A DNA stretch of 64,000 nucleotides. It comes from a virus. The notes under the pieces were generated by a model, which worked only from the letters and a program-made list of their open reading frames with translations, was not told the DNA's origin and did no database searches. The stretch is from positions 162,658 through 226,657 of IMG/VR virus record IMGVR_UViG_3300037010_003311; one strand, 5' to 3'. Shown here piece after piece: positions 41,870 through 50,393 of this stretch. How positions within the stretch are numbered: position 1 is the first letter of the stretch; each line of letters begins with the position of its first letter. The position numbers and the translations under genes are program-made.

Positions 41870-44476
41870 TTATAGATTAGTACCTATAATATATTGATAA
41901 TTACTAGATATTTGAACATCAGTTACAATATTTAAAGCTGTATTATTTAATTGGAACGTTATAACATCCACTGGGAATTGAAGGTAGTCACCAGAATAAC
42001 GACTTAACTGTGTACTAGGACATAATGTTACTTTAATTATACTATTGTGATAGATACCTAAGTCTGCATCAATAACTGTATAATCACTTGATAATACCAG
42101 ATTTTTCCCACCTATTTTAATATTGTTAATAATTAAAGGATCTTGAGTTTTACTAAGAATAGAATATAAACCATATACTGAAGTACCATCATTATAAAGA
42201 TCTAGGAATAGTACTTGATTCAAACACATACCAAGTACATCTAATGTGGCGATATTTGAACTACTCGCTAATGTATTATAATTTAAAGTAGCTGTTAAAC
42301 TTGATCCAATGGATGAACCAAATACCATACTTTCATTAATTACTGAGCCAGATGCTTGATCCAGCATATAACTTAAACCGGCTATACCAGTTACAATACT
42401 AGTGTTTGGCACAAAGCTAGTTAATGTTACAGTAGTTGAACCATCAGTTACTTGTAATGAATTTAATCCAGTTTGATAATGATTTCGATCAAAAGCGAAA
42501 CGGATATTAAAGTTACCATTATTAATATAAACAACAGCTTGAAGATTATTTGCTATCTGTTCTGGTAAAGTATTTTTATAGGTAGCTATAATATTATCAA
42601 AGAGATCATTTAACTCAGTTGGTAAAATTTGGTTATTTATAACAAGACCAAGTACTGTTTTTAATATTGGAAAAATAGTATCGTAACCAACATAATTTGC
42701 ATGGGCATTGCTAAACAAAGCTGTAAACCTATCGTTAAGTTGTACCACGCGGTCATCAACATACTGAGCACTAGAAATGCGTAAAGTATTAACATCACTT
42801 ATTAAATTATCGATCCGACCATTACTATTATTTAAATTCGTAGTTAAAGTAGTTAGACCAGCTTGTAAACCATTAATACTATTACCAAGGTTATCCAAAG
42901 AAGCGGTTGTTGCATAAGTTGTTGCTATAGATTGTAGTGCGGTATTAGTATATGAATTTGCACTACTAAGGGTTGCCTTATCTCCATTAGATATTAAACC
43001 ATCTATTATTGTAACTTGACTATCCGTATATGATTTGGCTGCAGCTAAAGTATCTACTTTAGCGCTGGTGATCATAGGATTAATTTCATTTTCTAGGTTT
43101 GTAACTCGGTTAGTTAAATCAGTAATATTTAACTGTTGTGTAGTGGCCCCACCGTTTAAAGAATCTAGTGTGGTTTTTAAATTGGCGATATCATTGGTAT
43201 TGGTAGTTACGTTATTAGTAAGAGTGCTAATATTACCATTTACTGCAATTATAGCCGCATCTGTATAAGCCTTCCAACTATTATCATAAGTAGTTTCGAT
43301 AGTAGTAACTCGGTTAGCTACTGCAGCAACTGCGGTATTCACACTATCATACTTAGTTTGTATATCCGACGCATTCGAAGCTTTATAAGCGTTATAATCA
43401 GCATTAAGTAGTGTTAAGCTACCATTTGTACCAGTTATTGCACTAAACAATGGATCAACTACTGTATGTACTTTAGTATCAAAATTATTACTTAAGTTAT
43501 CTACAACAATTTGTAATTTACCAACTGCTCCGGTAGGTGCATTAAGATCCGCCATAGCCATATCGGTATAAGTATTTGCGCTACTTAAAATATTATTATC
43601 AGTTGTTACAAATGTTGGAATTAAATTAGCAAAATCACTCACTTCCGTTTGCAGAATACTTATTTCTCCACTTTGGGTATTTAATGTCCCAGTAATATTA
43701 TTTAAATTATGGTTAACTAAATCGGTAATTGATGCAATCTGTGCATCAGTATATTGATTTGCAGTAGTAACCGTACCAGTACCAAAACTAGCTAAAGTTG
43801 CATTAATAGTACTTATTTTACCTAGTAGAGTTTGATAGTTAGCACTTACGGTATCATTAGTAGAGGTAAAATTCGTAGCAGTCTGTGTTTTAAAAAGATC
43901 AAAACCACTACTAAAGGCTGCAATTTGTGGAGAAACGCTGGCTCTCCAGTTATTGGTATCCGAGGTGAAAGTATTGTATTCGGATATTAAATTATTAAGT
44001 GCTGCGTTGGCAGCATCTGCCGCATTTTGGACTGCGGTTTGATAAGCAGCGGTTATTGTAGTCTGGAGTGCAGTATCCGCGTCTTTATAAGCTTGGCTAT
44101 AAGTTGATAACTGGTTAGTTAAATCTGTTATATTTGTGGTAATAACTCCAGTAACGTCCGCGAACTTAGAATTCACTTTATTATCTATCGCAATCAACAA
44201 TGCCGCAGTTTGATTAGCTAATGCTTCTGTTTGGCTAGTTTGGAACTGAGCAAGGAACTGATTAGCATCAAAAGTTGCTTGCTGAATACCACCATCTTTT
44301 AAACTAGCAATCTGATCATAAATATAAACTAAATCTTGATTAAGTATTCTTCCCCAATCATAATAACCATTACCAAATAAAGTAATGTTTTCATAAGCTT
44401 GAGACTGGCTCGGGTTTACTACAATATTGCCATTAGTAGCACTAGTTATTATAAAACTATTATTGCTTATATCCAT
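41870..44476 (-). CDS. Long fibre protein, 868 aa
   Basis: The first ~590 residues alternate coiled-coil and short beta patches (for example YTDAQIASITDLVNH, VTNLENEINPM). The last ~270 residues form a beta-rich domain with LDQASGSVINES and ITFQLNNTALNIV. The start has a domain GNGYYDWGRILNQDLVYIYD that resembles baseplate-attachment segments. No enzymatic motif is seen. Its position next to the baseplate wedge gene suggests a baseplate-attached fibre. Confidence 0.75.
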   Translation of the reverse strand: MDISNNSFIITSATNGNIVVNPSQSQAYENITLFGNGYYDWGRILNQDLVYIYDQIASLKDGGIQQATFDANQFLAQFQTSQTEALANQTAALLIAIDNKVNSKFADVTGVITTNITDLTNQLSTYSQAYKDADTALQTTITAAYQTAVQNAADAANAALNNLISEYNTFTSDTNNWRASVSPQIAAFSSGFDLFKTQTATNFTSTNDTVSANYQTLLGKISTINATLASFGTGTVTTANQYTDAQIASITDLVNHNLNNITGTLNTQSGEISILQTEVSDFANLIPTFVTTDNNILSSANTYTDMAMADLNAPTGAVGKLQIVVDNLSNNFDTKVHTVVDPLFSAITGTNGSLTLLNADYNAYKASNASDIQTKYDSVNTAVAAVANRVTTIETTYDNSWKAYTDAAIIAVNGNISTLTNNVTTNTNDIANLKTTLDSLNGGATTQQLNITDLTNRVTNLENEINPMITSAKVDTLAAAKSYTDSQVTIIDGLISNGDKATLSSANSYTNTALQSIATTYATTASLDNLGNSINGLQAGLTTLTTNLNNSNGRIDNLISDVNTLRISSAQYVDDRVVQLNDRFTALFSNAHANYVGYDTIFPILKTVLGLVINNQILPTELNDLFDNIIATYKNTLPEQIANNLQAVVYINNGNFNIRFAFDRNHYQTGLNSLQVTDGSTTVTLTSFVPNTSIVTGIAGLSYMLDQASGSVINESMVFGSSIGSSLTATLNYNTLASSSNIATLDVLGMCLNQVLFLDLYNDGTSVYGLYSILSKTQDPLIINNIKIGGKNLVLSSDYTVIDADLGIYHNSIIKVTLCPSTQLSRYSGDYLQFPVDVITFQLNNTALNIVTDVQISSNYQYIIGTNL

Positions 44477-44564
44477 CTGGGCCCCTTATTTATTTTTTTA
44501 TTTAACTTTTTTAATCGCTTTAATAGTAGGCAATTATCTCTCGGGTTAAAATCTCGAGAAGTGG

Positions 44565-44861
44565 TTACTCATGTGCGAAGTAATCATCTATTACGTAACC
44601 ATTAACCGCATATAAGTTATTTACAACATGATGTAGGTTTTGTGAACATGAACCATTAGCAAACTTACCAAAATCACATATCTCTGGCTCAAGATTTAAA
44701 ATTTGGGTCTGATCTAAAGTTTCATCAAACGCTGGTTGAGCTTGTGGTAATAATCCAGTATGGTAAACTGGATGAAGAGCAGTTGGGACTTTCGCAGGTG
44801 ACACTACGACTTGAACTTTAGTTTTTGTTGGAGTCGGAAGATCATATCTAGTTGGTATCAT
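44565..44861 (-). CDS. Hypothetical protein next to the baseplate gene, 98 aa
   Basis: A Pro-rich first half is followed by FGKFANGSCSQNLHH and a polar C-terminus. The ATG at 44861 follows AAAAGGA at good spacing and starts after the gp6-like stop; a longer frame would overlap it. It may be a small structural or assembly protein. No known family. Confidence 0.58.
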   Translation of the reverse strand: MIPTRYDLPTPTKTKVQVVVSPAKVPTALHPVYHTGLLPQAQPAFDETLDQTQILNLEPEICDFGKFANGSCSQNLHHVVNNLYAVNGYVIDDYFAHE

Positions 44862-44895
44862 AGAATATCCTTTTATAAGATCCAATACCTGGATC

Positions 44896-47400
44896 TTAAT
44901 CAATTAAAATAGTTATAAATATATTATTGAGGTCGAAGTAAAAATAAGGAGGGACGAAATCAACTATATTTTTTAAAGTTATGTATGGTTGATTATTAGC
45001 ATCTAGTTTACCTAAATCGGCTTCCATATCAGCATAAATAATTTTATCTGATTTTATAGTCAGAGATTTTGGATTAACAATTTCGATATTTTTAATAATA
45101 TTATATTTTTGTAAACATAAGGATTCAATACTGCTTTCAAAATATTGAAACTGGAACCCTTCAATCTTAGAGAACTGGTCACTTAAGAATAGATTGAGTT
45201 CTGTTTCAAAGGCATCAATCGTTTGGTAATCACTAAGACTAAATAAAATTTTATCCACTATGATATTAACAATTGGTGCAAACTTTGGTTTTGGCATCAA
45301 AGTGTTAGCAGTAGTTCCAGTCCCAATCAAGCTACCAATATAACTATTATTGATATCAAATAGGTATTTAATATACTGAGTATCGATTGCAATAGTATTA
45401 TATAAGGATTGGGAAACTTCAACATTAAATGGGAATTTTTCTTGGTTTTCGATTACTTGGAAAAACGAATCCATCTTTTCAAATATTGTAGTTTTATCAG
45501 TTATCGTAAAATAAGTATTGTCGATATATGGCAAATGCATAACATATCTAGTTTCAATATTTGTGTTATATTTATTTGGTTCAATATAAAAGAAGTGAGA
45601 TTGTTTTAACTTAGTTTGAAAATAATTATCTTGACTATACCAATTCATAACATATATATTTGACCACGCAGCAGAATTAGTATTTGATGGTATTTCCGAA
45701 TCTAAGATATATTCATTTAAAACATCAATTCTAATATTGGTAAGACCTTGGGCATATCCATTTACATAAGTAAGGTTATCATTAATAAGACAATACTCAT
45801 CCGTAAATAATGTACTAATATCTTGCATAAAGTTATTATCTTTATTCAATGTCATTGTAAAAAGATTACATCTAAAAATATATGTAAATTTATCATTATA
45901 GTTACGAAGCTCTATTTTACTTTTCTTTAAAAGATAATCATAAGTTATATAAGCCGAGATTAAATTATTGATACGATTTATGGTATTTGATTCATTAGTC
46001 TGTAAATCAATTTTTATTTCTGGTTGGATTAAATAAGCATTGTACTGGTTATTTAATTTTCTATATAAAAATGGAGAAACTATATCTACACCATTATAGG
46101 TAGCAGTTGGAAAGAATAAATTTTTATCAAATTCGGCTTCAGGGAGATTCAAAGTAGTACTATAGATTATAGATTGTGTACTATCTCGCATAACATTATA
46201 AATAAAAACATTACTTTTACTATTTAGATATTTAGTATCAATATAAGGTACAGCATTATCTATTGTGAAAGTGCTTCTAAAATTTGCTGGAGTAATTATT
46301 GAATCATTTATTCTAGATTTTTTTAACATATTCCTACGAAGTTCTTCTATAGTTAAAAAATCTTTTCCACCAGTTCCACCATTTAATGATACCGCCTTTA
46401 GTGATAAACTAGTATTTGATAACCTAATATCATTTTCCGTAGTAACCAGGACCTTGTTTACGACCCACTCATTAGATGAAAGGTTTGCAGCCGCCCCATT
46501 TGTAGTAAGGATCTCTACAAATAATGTTTCTCCAGCTGTTCGCTTTTGACCATTATAACCATCACCTAACTGGATCTCGATTATATTATCTTTGATATTT
46601 AAAAATATATCATTATCGAACTGTGAGCTGGTGTATTTAGTATATTTGATATTTAATTCATTGAGTCCGAATTTAGTAACTAAGGCATCACTATCATAAT
46701 TATAGAACGCTTGTTCTGGAGCCAGAATATTATTAACACTACTATCAGTCGTAGTTGGTGGCTGGTACCAGATACGAATACCACATATATTTTCTTTTTG
46801 TACAGCTAGATTATATAAGATGCTATCACCAACATTATATTCTGGTATAGTAAAGGAACTAAACTGGCGATTATACTGTTTTAATCCATTGTATGTAACT
46901 AGATAGATAAAAGTACTTGGTAAATTTGGATTAGGAATTTTATCTACTTTAAGATCCTGTACCCCAGAACTAGTTATAGCTTTACCCTGTACTCCAGAAC
47001 CAGTTATATAGATCGTAATATCATTATCTAATGTATAGGTATAACCATTTGTATCAGTTATTGGATTCTGTCTTTGTATCGTGTAAGTGATTAATTGATT
47101 GCCTACAACATTAATATCAGGTATAATGAATGATATATCAAAAGTTGCTGGATTAGCGAATACGATAGGAGTATCAAGTATACTACTATGAAATAGAAAA
47201 GAGCTGAAGTCTTCCGCAGTAGCTGGATTCATCTCTTTTATCAATTTGCTATAATAGAGATTAGCGTCATATTTTAAATTTGCAAAAATATTTGCTAGTG
47301 TCCCCAAAGTACCAGTCTTTAGTAATATCGGATTATTTACTTTTAAATTCGTTGCTATTATATTTTCATACTTAGTAACGGTTTGGGCTAAGGTATCCAT
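44896..47400 (-). CDS. Baseplate wedge protein, T4 gp6-like (baseplate J family), 834 aa
   Basis: The middle contains IEIQLGDGYNGQKRTAGETL and EILTTNGAAANL, the recognisable GDG...GxxLxI...NGAxAN core of the baseplate J/gp6 family. The N-terminal part (residues 1-60) resembles the start of wedge subunits with KYDANLYYSKLIKEMNP. It is longer than T4 gp6 (about 660 residues), with an extended C-terminus. It links wedges around the baseplate hub in contractile tails. An AAAACAAATA element and a long leader region lie upstream. Confidence 0.85.
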   Translation of the reverse strand: MDTLAQTVTKYENIIATNLKVNNPILLKTGTLGTLANIFANLKYDANLYYSKLIKEMNPATAEDFSSFLFHSSILDTPIVFANPATFDISFIIPDINVVGNQLITYTIQRQNPITDTNGYTYTLDNDITIYITGSGVQGKAITSSGVQDLKVDKIPNPNLPSTFIYLVTYNGLKQYNRQFSSFTIPEYNVGDSILYNLAVQKENICGIRIWYQPPTTTDSSVNNILAPEQAFYNYDSDALVTKFGLNELNIKYTKYTSSQFDNDIFLNIKDNIIEIQLGDGYNGQKRTAGETLFVEILTTNGAAANLSSNEWVVNKVLVTTENDIRLSNTSLSLKAVSLNGGTGGKDFLTIEELRRNMLKKSRINDSIITPANFRSTFTIDNAVPYIDTKYLNSKSNVFIYNVMRDSTQSIIYSTTLNLPEAEFDKNLFFPTATYNGVDIVSPFLYRKLNNQYNAYLIQPEIKIDLQTNESNTINRINNLISAYITYDYLLKKSKIELRNYNDKFTYIFRCNLFTMTLNKDNNFMQDISTLFTDEYCLINDNLTYVNGYAQGLTNIRIDVLNEYILDSEIPSNTNSAAWSNIYVMNWYSQDNYFQTKLKQSHFFYIEPNKYNTNIETRYVMHLPYIDNTYFTITDKTTIFEKMDSFFQVIENQEKFPFNVEVSQSLYNTIAIDTQYIKYLFDINNSYIGSLIGTGTTANTLMPKPKFAPIVNIIVDKILFSLSDYQTIDAFETELNLFLSDQFSKIEGFQFQYFESSIESLCLQKYNIIKNIEIVNPKSLTIKSDKIIYADMEADLGKLDANNQPYITLKNIVDFVPPYFYFDLNNIFITILID

Positions 47401-47432
47401 TCGTAATCCTATTCCTTTTTAAATTTAGTACA

Positions 47433-47442
47433 TATTTGTTTT
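47433..47442 (-). promoter_or_regulatory. AAAACAAATA element before the baseplate gene
   Basis: The minus strand reads AAAACAAATATGTAC about 30-40 nt upstream of the start at 47400. Confidence 0.4.
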
Positions 47443-47518
47443 ATTTTTTTATTTTTATACTATTTAAAAAGTTAGTATAGAAATAAACTATATTTGTGAT
47501 ACTGATAGTAAAGTTTAG

Positions 47519-47552
47519 ATCAGTTATATATATAAATATATATGACTGATCG
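47519..47552. repeat. 34-nt palindrome GATCAGT...ACTGATC
   Basis: Seven-base arms GATCAGT and ACTGATC enclose an alternating AT stretch that can also pair. It lies inside the larger inverted-repeat block. Confidence 0.75.
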
Positions 47553-47556
47553 TCTA

Positions 47557-47696
47557 AAAAGTATAAGTATTCTTTTCTCTCTTAATTCCCGAATAAATAG
47601 TTAGCAACTTATATGGTCAGGTACCGAGCTGATGCCAACCATCATCGATACACTAATATCTCTATAAATTTTTAAAATCTAATATTTATACTTTTA
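47557..47696. repeat. Inner inverted repeat AAAAGTATAA(G/A)TATT
   Basis: AAAAGTATAAGTATT at 47557-47571 and its near-exact reverse complement at 47682-47696 (14 of 15 bases) lie inside the 26-bp repeat and keep its symmetry. Confidence 0.7.
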
Positions 47697-47810
47697 AAGA
47701 TATCGATAATATATATAAATATATATTAAGGATAGCAGGTTTAAGATTTTTTCATGTATTATAGTATATTTCTATACTAACTTTTTATAAATAGCATAAG
47801 TGCTATAATC

Positions 47811-47915
47811 TGAGCAAACTGGTGCAACGCCAGCCAACGATATTACCTCGTCGACTTCCACGGTGTAGCTTCAACCTCTCGGTTTTAATAGTGAAAATTC
47901 TGCTCGGATTGTAAA
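47811..47915 (-). ncRNA. Candidate structured RNA, GC-rich island
   Basis: It is clearly more GC-rich than the AT-rich surroundings. On the minus strand AATCCGAGCA near the 5' end pairs with TGCTCAGATT near the 3' end (one mismatch), enclosing AACC-GAGA-GGTT (a GNRA tetraloop hairpin), ACGA-GGTAATA-TCGT and CTGG-CGTTGCA-CCAG. The strand is inferred from neighbours. I do not recognise the class. Confidence 0.45.
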
Positions 47916-47976
47916 ACAATATATTTGCTTAACCTTAAGAAGTTTCTTTTTATAATCACGCAATATACTTAAATTT

Positions 47977-48012
47977 TACCACAGGAATAGATATGGGCTT
48001 ACGCCCATATCT
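47977..48012 (-). terminator. Hairpin plus ATTCCTGTGG box
   Basis: AGATATGGGC and GCCCATATCT (47989-48012) with a 4-nt loop, followed by ATTCCTGTGG on the minus strand. It follows directly on the remnant at 48011. Confidence 0.62.
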
Positions 48013-48166
48013 AAAATAAGATTTCAAAATTTAAAGCTACTTGTTGGTCCCCACTTTTCGCACCACCAAAGCCTAAGGATAAATACATTGGTAAAGCACT
48101 TTGCTCAAACTGATGAGTATACTCAGCACCATGTAGTATAAGCCCAGTTATATATTTAGTGATACA
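48011..48166 (-). pseudogene. Coding remnant (C-terminus ...LSLGFGGAKSGDQQ...)
   Basis: An open frame of 51 codons with a protein-like end (ALPMYLSLGFGGAKSG then VALNFEILF) stops exactly at the terminator hairpin. It lacks a start codon and is cut off from the upstream 82-aa gene by stops. It looks like the 3' end of a lost virion gene. Confidence 0.45.
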
Positions 48167-48178
48167 TCATAAATAATA

Positions 48179-48427
48179 TTATAACATTTGCAATTCCGGC
48201 TTCTTAAGTCGAGGTAATGGGGAATTGAATTTAAAATCATTATATTTAGTAACCTGAATATACTGAGTATTTAATTCCATATTGTTGACATAATTAACTT
48301 CGGTTCCAACCAACTTAGAGCCAAATAATATTAACATAACCGACCCAGAGATTAAAATAGTATATGCAATCATATAAAAAATCAAAAGAATATTATCTAG
48401 GTATTTACGGTATTTACTAATTTTCAT
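48179..48427 (-). CDS. Small membrane protein, 82 aa
   Basis: One hydrophobic segment (ILLIFYMIAYTILISGSVMLILFG, residues about 13-36) with a basic N-terminus, followed by a polar tail. It overlaps the next upstream gene by 11 nt. It lies downstream of the two-component pair and a secreted protein, and could form part of that signalling or envelope unit. No known family. Confidence 0.62.
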   Translation of the reverse strand: MKISKYRKYLDNILLIFYMIAYTILISGSVMLILFGSKLVGTEVNYVNNMELNTQYIQVTKYNDFKFNSPLPRLKKPELQML

Positions 48428-48863
48428 TTTTGCTCTTATTTGAAAAGTTTTTTTGTCTAGAACTATTAGGGATATTTAATAAACACTCGTAAGTTTGATT
48501 CAGGTATCGATTATCATTATTATTTAAGGTAATGTAAGCCGGTAAGTTTCGATTTTTAATAACTCTAGCCCAACCATTATATGATCTAGTATTAATGTTG
48601 ATGCCATAGTAATTAAAATATAATTGGCATGCTTCTGGATCCACCTGTTCCGCCAGGTCGATCATGTCGACCTGTTCCAATGAATAATCTTGATTCACCC
48701 GAATGGCTCTAATTACTGGCAGTTGATGAACGTCAGCTCGTAATCGTGGGGGATAGTTAATTAGAAGTAAACTTATTAATATTAATAGTTTTAAAAATTT
48801 TATCTTAATCATATCTATATAATATATTAAGGTATTGTTGATCCGATTTTTAATATTTTTCAT
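48417..48863 (-). CDS. Exported protein with N-terminal signal or anchor, 148 aa
   Basis: Residues about 18-43 are hydrophobic (FLKLLILISLLLI) and end near RLRADVH, so the rest is likely periplasmic. The mature part has two cysteines (ACQLYF and YECLL) that may form a disulphide, and a helix containing VDMIDLAEQVD. The start at 48863 has AAAGGT upstream. Its location near a sensor kinase suggests it could be a periplasmic partner. Function unknown. Confidence 0.62.
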   Translation of the reverse strand: MKNIKNRINNTLIYYIDMIKIKFLKLLILISLLLINYPPRLRADVHQLPVIRAIRVNQDYSLEQVDMIDLAEQVDPEACQLYFNYYGININTRSYNGWARVIKNRNLPAYITLNNNDNRYLNQTYECLLNIPNSSRQKNFSNKSKNEN

Positions 48864-48936
48864 TCCTAACCTTTATTAAAAAAATATAATTAGGTAATAT
48901 TGGATCCATGAAATATTTTGTGAAAATTTACGCTTA

Positions 48937-48960
48937 GCGCTGGTACTAGATACCAAGCGC
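48937..48960 (-). terminator. Hairpin GCGCTGGTA/TACCAAGCGC after the kinase gene
   Basis: The stem, with a single bulge and a 5-nt loop, begins two bases after the stop of the histidine kinase. No U run follows. Confidence 0.55.
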
Positions 48961-48962
48961 GA

Positions 48963-50393
48963 TTAATCTTTAACTTTAGCAAAAGTTGTAATTTTAAATA
49001 CGGTTCCTTGCTCGGAGGTTTCCATAATTTTTAAGTCTCCCCCACAGTTGCGCAATGTTGTTCTATTTAAATATGTACCAATACCACGTATCTGTTTAAT
49101 GGTACTTGGATTAGTATTCATACTTGAAAGATTAAAATAATTATCTAGATATTCTTTTATATTACAATACCATTGGTGAATAATATGTCTTGGTATACAC
49201 GGTTCCCCCGGTTCATCGCTTTTAGTGCTATAATATGGGTCAAAAACTTTTTCAAACCGATTCGGTTCTATGATTTTGCCATTTTTATTTCTAATACCAT
49301 CACCATTATCAATCACATATAGGCTAAGAATATTCTTATTCTCATTCAAGCCACCTTCGAACTGTATAAGATTAGCTTTTGCTTCAGAACTGTTTTTAAT
49401 ATGATTCATTATACATAACTGGAGATCACCATTTTTATAATCACCAGTCAAAGTAATATTTTTTAGATTATCTGATATAACATATCTAATATTGCTTCTA
49501 GTAAAATTACCTAATGATTGTTTAACATTATAAATAATATCATAAATACTAGTATTACCATTGCTATATTTTATCTGCTTCCAGTTATTAGTCCGAGCCA
49601 TTACTGTAGTAATTGCTTCGATGGCATGATTTATAACTGGTACATCAGCATCAAGTAATTGTTGTAATTCATACGTTGTACTTAGTGAAAGATTATCCGG
49701 GTATGTTAGTTCACCATTGGTGCAACCTTGCAGTGCCATGATTTTTTCATTCTTATCTATTATCTTTTTAAAAATATCTTGAAACTTATCTACTTTACTG
49801 CGAATAATACTAATTGGAGTATTTAATTCATGATTGATGTTTTCATTTAAAAGATTAATATATTTTTCTTGAATGTTTGTTTCTTTATCGTGTAGTGATA
49901 AAAGATTCCGCTTCTTATCATAAAAAGAATTTCGAAAATACATAAAAGTAAAAATTATAAAAAATATAAAATTTATATATTTAAATAATTCTATCATACC
50001 ATTATATATAACACCATTATCTAAAAGTATTTGTAATTGTAAAGGTTCATAGATTAAAATAGAATTATAATTTTCATCAAAATTTAAGGATAATAATTTA
50101 TATTTTATCTTAATTGGGGTAGTTGGTACCAATATACCATTTATATTCCTGGAGTAGGTTTTAGTATCTCCTAGAAACATATCTGTTTTAATCTTTTGAC
50201 AATTAGTAATTAAACAATAGTATTCTAAATCTAGGTCTTTGTATTCATTATATGTTTTAACTATAACTGTTTTCTTTAATTCGGTAATGTTATAGGTTAT
50301 AGTATAAATACTAAATAAAAAAATCATATTTATAACTAGGGTAAAAAATATTAGGTGTCCCAGATAATGCCTGATAGTTGAGAAATCAATCAT
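48963..50393 (-). CDS. Membrane sensor histidine kinase, 476 aa
   Basis: Transmembrane segments are at about residues 14-32 and 138-155, with a periplasmic loop of about 100 residues between them (contains two cysteines). The cytoplasmic part has the H-box NHELNTPISIIR (His at about 188), an N-box MNHIKNSSEAK, the G1 box VIDNGDGI, an F-box FEKVFDPYYSTK and G2 RGIGTYLNRTTLRNCGGD, ending in GTVFKIT. All kinase motifs are intact. ATG at 50393 is preferred (AAGG upstream) over the TTG at 50399. It overlaps the receiver gene by 8 nt. Complete sensor kinases are rare in phages. Confidence 0.9.
   Translation of the reverse strand: MIDFSTIRHYLGHLIFFTLVINMIFLFSIYTITYNITELKKTVIVKTYNEYKDLDLEYYCLITNCQKIKTDMFLGDTKTYSRNINGILVPTTPIKIKYKLLSLNFDENYNSILIYEPLQLQILLDNGVIYNGMIELFKYINFIFFIIFTFMYFRNSFYDKKRNLLSLHDKETNIQEKYINLLNENINHELNTPISIIRSKVDKFQDIFKKIIDKNEKIMALQGCTNGELTYPDNLSLSTTYELQQLLDADVPVINHAIEAITTVMARTNNWKQIKYSNGNTSIYDIIYNVKQSLGNFTRSNIRYVISDNLKNITLTGDYKNGDLQLCIMNHIKNSSEAKANLIQFEGGLNENKNILSLYVIDNGDGIRNKNGKIIEPNRFEKVFDPYYSTKSDEPGEPCIPRHIIHQWYCNIKEYLDNYFNLSSMNTNPSTIKQIRGIGTYLNRTTLRNCGGDLKIMETSEQGTVFKITTFAKVKD

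Larger units (their letters stand above)
47461..47786. repeat. 26-bp inverted repeat with TATAGAAATA cores enclosing about 270 bp
   Basis: The plus strand at 47466-47491 and the minus strand at 47761-47786 read AAAAAGTTAGTATAGAAATA and then (A/T)ACTAT; 25 of 26 bases match. Each contains TATAGAAATA, so the two copies face each other. Inside are a 34-nt palindrome and a second inverted repeat. Confidence 0.85.
47401..48178. other. Largest non-coding region, between baseplate gene and a membrane-protein gene
   Basis: About 780 nt without an intact gene. From right to left it holds a gene remnant (48011-48166), a terminator hairpin (47989-48012), a GC-rich structured segment (47811-47915), and a symmetrical block bounded by a 26-bp inverted repeat (47466-47786). 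The symmetry and lack of genes make it a candidate for an origin, a regulatory hub or a non-coding RNA locus. Confidence 0.7.

Noticed and set aside
47790-47925. 39-codon frame through the GC-rich island
   Set aside because: No ATG, no RBS and a composition unlike phage proteins here; RNA structure explains the region better.
48105-48140. CTGATGAG sequence suggesting a hammerhead ribozyme
   Set aside because: The required GAAA core and the flanking stems are missing, and on the minus strand the region looks like a coding remnant.
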